DNA from: Henckelia pumila
Taxonomy: Eukaryota; Streptophyta; Magnoliopsida; Lamiales; Gesneriaceae
DNA: 64,000 nucleotides
Direction: 5' to 3'
Assembly (NCBI RefSeq): GCF_033568475.1
Contig: NC_133123.1
Location: 21,066,622 to 21,130,621 of the forward strand
The position numbers and the translations under genes are program-made. The notes under the pieces were generated by a model, which saw nothing but the letters and a program-made list of their open reading frames with translations, was not told the DNA's origin and ran no database searches. Position 1 is the first letter of the stretch, and each line of letters begins with the position of its first letter. Positions 58,438 through 64,000 of this stretch are shown piece after piece.

Positions 58438-61400
58438 CTACGGTTCAAAACTTGGAATCTGATCCGTTGAAGCTCCCGGAGCTCGACCTTGATAAAGAAT
58501 CCTATCGATGATGTTTCTGTAAGGATCTTCATTCCTTTTCTTTAGCAGGTAGGACAAGTTGGTCTCGACTTCGGACTTTATTTGCAAGTACAGTCCTTTA
58601 GCTTTCTGTCTGTCGTTCAACACCTCATCTCTTCCCTCCATCCGAATTGGTTTCCCAAACAGGTAGTACAGCCGGCCAGCCGGAATCTTTGGTAAAAGTG
58701 TCGGAAGATATAAAGGTTGGTTCCCAACCTCTCCGGACATTCCATCCCTAATGATCAGAATTAACATGCATGAGGTCTATCAGTATATGAGTATAGTTTC
58801 TAATGATCTGAAGTCCATCGGTATACGAGTATAGTTTCTAATAGTTTAATTTATGACATAACAAAATATAAGTTCTTGAAAAATATGGAAAATATCGAAA
58901 ATTGTTCCTAGCTTTTGAAGCTGTTAGTGCGTTTATAGTAATAAATTTACAACCCTTTGGTAAAACACATAAAACCGTGTTAAATCATTGAGTAGCATTT
59001 TCGCATATTGACATAGTTTCACGAGAATGCATCAACTATTTATCAGTATAAGCTGGTTACCTCACATTAAAGGATGCATAGCGTTGATTATCTCTTCTTA
59101 TGTTGTCACTCAAAAATGGTACTTTCATCAAGTCATCATAGTCCAAAACTAACTGCACGTAACAGAGGTTAATAATGTAATTAAGGTACCAAAATTGCGA
59201 TAATCATCATCAATAAACAAACTTTCAAATTATAAGTCAAATGATTAAAGGCTATCCAATCAAGTCTAACTGCCGTTGTGCGTGTCCACAAATATAGTCG
59301 GTTATTCATACGCTTGGCACCATTAAACAGATAAATGACACTTCTTACGTTGGCTATGTCATCTTCACCGATGCCTCCGAATGGCACAATTGTAGCCCCA
59401 AATCTTGCAGCCATCCTTACAAATTCCGGCTCCTCGGGCCAAAATAATTTATATTCTTCACCCTTCATAACACAAAAACAAAATGTCATCTTTGAAAACA
59501 TGAACTGAACAGCTATAAAAGACAAAATATACACTATCTAGAACTCAACTCAAAAGGCTACTTCTATATTAGGCGTGACTACAATTTAAAAGAAGTATCC
59601 ATCCATAGTTGCTCTAGGGAGTAAATGTAGGATTAAGAACATCACCAACCGCTTGAAAATAGACCACCACATAACTTAATCTCAATGGCTTTTGTTACGG
59701 ACCCATTATTCATGGGCCTAAATCCAAAGAGCCCAAGAGTCACAACCATAGAAGAGTCCAGAAAGGGGGAAATAAATAAATAAGTGAGGGAGGGAGGGGA
59801 TTAATTTTCATTCTGTTTGTTTTGCTTGACTGTAAGTGTTAACTAGCTTGTGCTAGGGTACAGAGATAATCTCTGGGTTCATTTTCAGTGTAGTTTATAT
59901 CTTATTATTATACATAAAAATGTGGTTGCAACAGCTTTCAATGTGCATACCCTATATGATCCAACCTTATATAGATGATGATAAGTCACACTATTAAGGC
60001 GGACCCCAAAAATATTAATTTTTTATGTAGTTGTGTCGATTCAAAACCATGACACCAATAATAAGATCTAAGCTCCAATGAGAAGCTCGATAAATGTACA
60101 CTAATTTATGAGGAAAATTTCAAGTACTATCATTCCACGATTATTTGTAAAGTTGATGTAGGAATTGACACAGACCTTACGGTGTAAAGCCTCACGAGCA
60201 CCGCCAGGATAAAGAAGGACATGAGATTTCATCCCCAACAGCTTGAAAAGATTACTTGGACTTACACATAAAGCACCATATAACCTAACAAAATCACACA
60301 CTGAAAATTCTTTGGTTTCACCTTCAAGAAGATGCGAGAAAAGTGAGGGGTGTGCGATCCCACGAACCATGATACCCCTCTCCCGCAGAAACTCTGCAAT
60401 TAATGGGAAGATTTCTAATCCCATCAGCATGTGATATCCAACTAACATTACTGGGCCTTCTCTAGGGACCCCAGATAGGCCTCTCACTATCGTTCCATCT
60501 TCCATTGTTGATAGTATTACAGGGCTTGTGTAGCTGTGATACCATCTATATTGAATTTGCAATTTCCAAGAAATTAGATGACATTGAATAAATAAGGAGC
60601 TTAAGATAAATTTTATGTAAAACAACCTTTTGATTGGCATATGTACGCCACATGTTCTCATCCAAAATTTTCATTTTAACTTGTGTTCTGATCCATATAA
60701 ATTATATCTAGATAAACTAATGATAAATATGAATCAATATTTTCGCAGATGTTTTATTTCGAATGTGTATATAAATATTAAAAACAACTTGGTACAAGTT
60801 TCAGGAACCGGAAACATGAAATATCCTTTAACATATCATAATAGCATGGGTCATAAAGTTTTGTTTGGACAATATCATAAGGATCACTGAAACAGAAACT
60901 ACCAGAATGACGAAATTAACTGTAAATCCTAACACTCATTTTTCAAGATAAAAATATAATTAAATTACCTATAATTCTCAAGTAGTTGCTTAAACTCGGA
61001 AAGACTTGGAGGTAGAAAATCCACAACAAGATCACGATTCTTTGTGCGGCGGTAGGTGCCGGTACCTTTTATAATTGTCAATAGATTAAATCCATTCTCC
61101 TGCATAATTAGATGTAAATAATGATAGCGCTAGGAGTAAAAGGAGTTAAAAATAATTATCACCTACCATTAATATGTTATGTTTGTTGTCTTTAAAGCAT
61201 CGTATTTCGCAATTTTGTATTGATCCCAAAATCCTCCAAGCTTCTTCTCCACTTGGAAGCATGTCATCCTTTCCACTAAGATTCCAATGCAGCATATAAT
61301 ATTTAGTCTCAACAAAGTTTGTAAGATGTGATACTTTAAATTTCACATGTGATGTAGAGAGAGGGTGGCTAGCAAGAATTATATCCTCTTCTCCATTGAT

Positions 61401-63910
61401 ATTTACGTGTGCGTGTGTCTATCATATGCAAGACAAAATGTTCATCGCCTTTCCTCACCTATGGCTTCGGCTCCACTGCTACTTCAGAATTTTCTAAACT
61501 TTATAGCTCATGATAATGCATATTTTAAATTTTTAAGTATACTACAATTAAAATTTTACAGATCAATTGACACCATGCAAACATATCATAATATATGATA
61601 TAAATTACCTGTTGAGAATTTTGCTTTTCAAAAACATTATGCTTAATCATCAATTAAAAAACATCGAGATGTGAAGAGACCTAGCAAGAACAAGTACTTG
61701 AGCCTTAATGGCATGAAGACGAGAGTTAGCATAAGCTGCTGCATGTTTGAGCTGCTTCAATCTCCAAATAAGGGTTTCTTTAGGCAGGATTTCATCCAAA
61801 TCCTGTCCATTTCCAAGAAAGTTAAAGTTTCAATATAAAAAATATGAAGCATTATTAATTTACAAAACAAATGGAAATTTTCATGTTCTAAAAATGGACT
61901 TTAAGTGGGTATGTGTATAACCAATATTTACTCTTGTTTTGTAAAAGTAATTAACTTAATTTGTTGGATATGCCTTTTTGCATAGCGTTACGAGCTCTTT
62001 CAAACTTTTCACAGAAGTTAGTATACGATTATATGATTGCCTCCTATTGGAAACAAAAAAATTTGCATTGCAATCCTTCACATTTCAAAACCACCCTACC
62101 ACAGTTCTAGACAAAGTTACCGGCTCACTTACTGCACAATGTGTACCCTGAGGTTGTATCTACTACCATTTCATCACGCCTTGGAATCAAGAGGTTCATT
62201 CCGATAAGACAATAGACACGGGAAGTGCTTCCCAGTGAGACTATGAACAATCGATTCCAATAGCAACTACCTTCCATCAATCATGTTGGTGTCATTTACA
62301 AAAAAATGTTTATCCCACGTTATCAAAAAAGTTCCATTAAACACTGCTATAAATACTTTTATACTGGAAATCCATAGATACATAATGCGAAGGAATCAAA
62401 GCAATCCATGGTTTCATAATATAGGATTTTTAGCAGATTGGAATATGGAAACATTAACTAATCTCAAACAAAAAGGTTTACTTAATTTTGATCAACTAAA
62501 GAAGATTATCTAGGATTCAAAAGATTATTAAACCTTACAAGAAGGCCCTTTAAGTCCATTGGCTAGAACCTAAGAAAGGATGAGTAAAATCTACTAGAAA
62601 CGGCTGCAAAGGCAATGCAAGAGAATCAAAATACGGGGATCACTAGAGATAATTCAGATGCTTATTAAAGGTGTCTTGTGTTCTTTAGCTCACACAAAAA
62701 AGAAGAAGAATATACTCACATGAATACACAGGCGCAGGGCAGCGAGGTTTCCAGTCAACTGTTTAAAAAATTGCATAGGATGCAGCATTGGATTATTGAT
62801 GTTAAGTCTCAACACCTTCATTGGATCAACTACTTCACAAAAAACATAAGAAAGAAAATTTGAGCCATTTAAAAATTGTGATTAAGAAGAACCAACCGAG
62901 CAACCATATATCCAATTCAATATTGAATCAACAGTTGATATCTATAATTTAATAGTAACTTCTAGGGAGTAATTGAAAGTCGAAACATACGAATAGAGCC
63001 AAATACTATTCATATTCTCATATTTGAACTCAAATATTATTGAGTCAACTCAAAGCTAAGCTCAATACTCTTAAGTATGATTTGAAATCGAATAACTTAT
63101 ATACCAAGTTTCATTGCTGAGCTCTACTAGATAAATGCTCGAATTGGACTCAAACTTGAGAGATCTCATTTGACCTTATATATACTTGCAGTAAGAATTC
63201 TCCAAAGCTCCTTTGATCTTAGTATATTTGAAATAAAAATTTTGGTTGAAAATATGTTAGTGCTATGTTGGAATTCCATGATTTTGAATATAAAAAATCA
63301 ATCGATATTCCTGCTCAATCTGTTTGCAAATTTGTGGGTTCTGTGAAAAATCATCACATATTTTTCAGTGTTTGAAATCAGACTAACAAAGGAATGCATA
63401 CCCAAAGCCAAACCCAGAAGATAGGGAACTGTGGCGTGAAGTTGATCAGGCAATATCTCCAATGAATCGAGCAAAAGCGGCAGCGTCGACCTGTCAAATG
63501 AAGTAGCTGAAAGAAATGATGGCATACATGAGTTAAATGTGCCACACTGTTACCACAGATCAAGCTTAAAGGCAGAAGGCAGACCCGGATTAGCTAGTAT
63601 TAGAACAAGGTCTATCTGAGGATTACGCGCCGCCACGGCAAGAGCCAAGCACCCACCGGAAGAATCTCCGACTATATAAATGGGTTTATTTGGAGATACA
63701 GAATGCTCGAACTTTAATGCTTCTTCCACCCATTCTACCAACTCTGACATTTAATCAAACATCTCGTTCTTGAAATGTAACCATAATGAAAAACTGGTTA
63801 AAAAATTTGATGGGAACGAAATTTGTTGGTTTTTTTCAAAAAGAGAATTGAGACCTGGAAACGGTGTTCGATCCTGAACTGGGATGTGCATGCATTTGAC
63901 GTGAAAGACC
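58438..63910 (-). CDS. Phytyl ester synthase-type esterase/acyltransferase (plastid), 3' eleven exons
   Basis: Proteins of this family have an N-terminal alpha/beta-hydrolase and a C-terminal lysophospholipid-acyltransferase-like domain. In plastids they transfer acyl groups to phytol or diacylglycerol. Exons from 5' to 3': 63910-63855, 63743-63585, 63506-63402, 62829-62720, 61802-61681, 61275-61167, 61099-60969, 60545-60176, 59462-59349, 59152-59061, 58747-58438. All have GT-AG borders and join in frame, giving 558 residues and a stop. The hydrolase nucleophile lies in VGDSSGGCLALAVAARNP. The acyltransferase part has VPREGPVMLVGYHMLMGLE, VRGIAHPSLF, LLYPGGAREALHRK, FVRMAARFGATIVPFG and a closing LLKKRNEDPYRN. 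About 140 N-terminal residues, including any transit peptide, lie outside the window. I see no lesion, so it is probably functional. Which paralogue it is (PES1, PES2 or a relative) cannot be told. Confidence 0.92.
59693..59933. mobile_element. Solo LTR, 241 bp, in an intron of the acyltransferase gene
   Basis: GCTTT occurs at 59688-59692 and 59934-59938. The block starts TGTTACGGACCC and ends GTGGTTGCAACA, in TG...CA form. It lies in the intron 59463-60175 between the LYPGGAREALHRK exon and the GEEYKLFWPEEPEF exon, clear of both splice sites. No internal retroelement sequence is present. Confidence 0.85.
61803..62719 (-). other. Largest complete intron of the acyltransferase gene, nothing else recognised
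   Basis: A 917-bp intron between the exon ending in LRLCIH and the exon starting DLDEILPKET. It is AT-rich with no reading frame of interest, repeat or terminal motif. The next intron upstream (62830-63401) is likewise featureless. Confidence 0.6.
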
Positions 63911-64000
63911 CTGTATTTAGTTGAAAACTTCAACATACCGTATGAGTATTATCCTATACGACAGGTGTATATATTTTATTTGTTCAAATTATGTGAGTCA

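Overview
This is nuclear DNA from a flowering plant, most likely a eudicot and possibly an asterid. It is AT-rich, its genes have many GT-AG introns, and it carries plant LINE, Copia, Gypsy, hAT and PIF/Harbinger elements. I recognise two host genes. Most of the rest is transposable elements, many nested in one another. I see no rRNA or tRNA gene, CRISPR array or bacterial-type operon.

Left part (1-21.2 kb): the 3' portion of a plus-strand gene for a multi-domain methyl-CpG-binding-domain protein, MBD13-like. Twenty exons are visible. Eighteen of them form six copies of one three-exon cassette: a linker exon, an exon for the first half of an MBD and an exon for the second half, all in phase 0. 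Two further exons give an acidic, repeat-bearing C-terminal tail. The 5' end lies outside the window. The introns hold LINEs, all in the gene's sense direction, antisense Copia and Gypsy remnants, and hairpin MITEs. One nearly full-length LINE separates the two halves of MBD 2.

Middle (21.7-58 kb): repeat-rich intergenic DNA. A minus-strand LINE (about 22.6-32.0 kb) is split by a Copia element, which itself holds three SINE copies, and by an LTR that holds a 783-bp element with two different LTR-like ends. Then come a PIF/Harbinger remnant with divergent reading frames around a 77-bp minisatellite, a Copia element with a perfect target-site duplication (TSD), an hAT transposon with an 8-bp TSD, a 1.25-kb tandem repeat array interrupted by an internally deleted Copia, two Gypsy-type LTRs in opposite orientations, and a 702-bp hAT-type MITE. 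Every transposon coding region I read is broken by stops or frameshifts.

Right end (58.4-64 kb): the last eleven visible exons, minus strand, of a plastid-type esterase/acyltransferase of the phytyl ester synthase family. They join in frame without a lesion. One intron holds a solo LTR. The 5' exons lie beyond the window.

The two host genes have no evident functional link. The strongest leads are the MBD array with its uneven loss of methyl-CpG-contact residues, the element with mismatched LTRs, the SINE palindrome, and the small tandem array with a recurring short reading frame.
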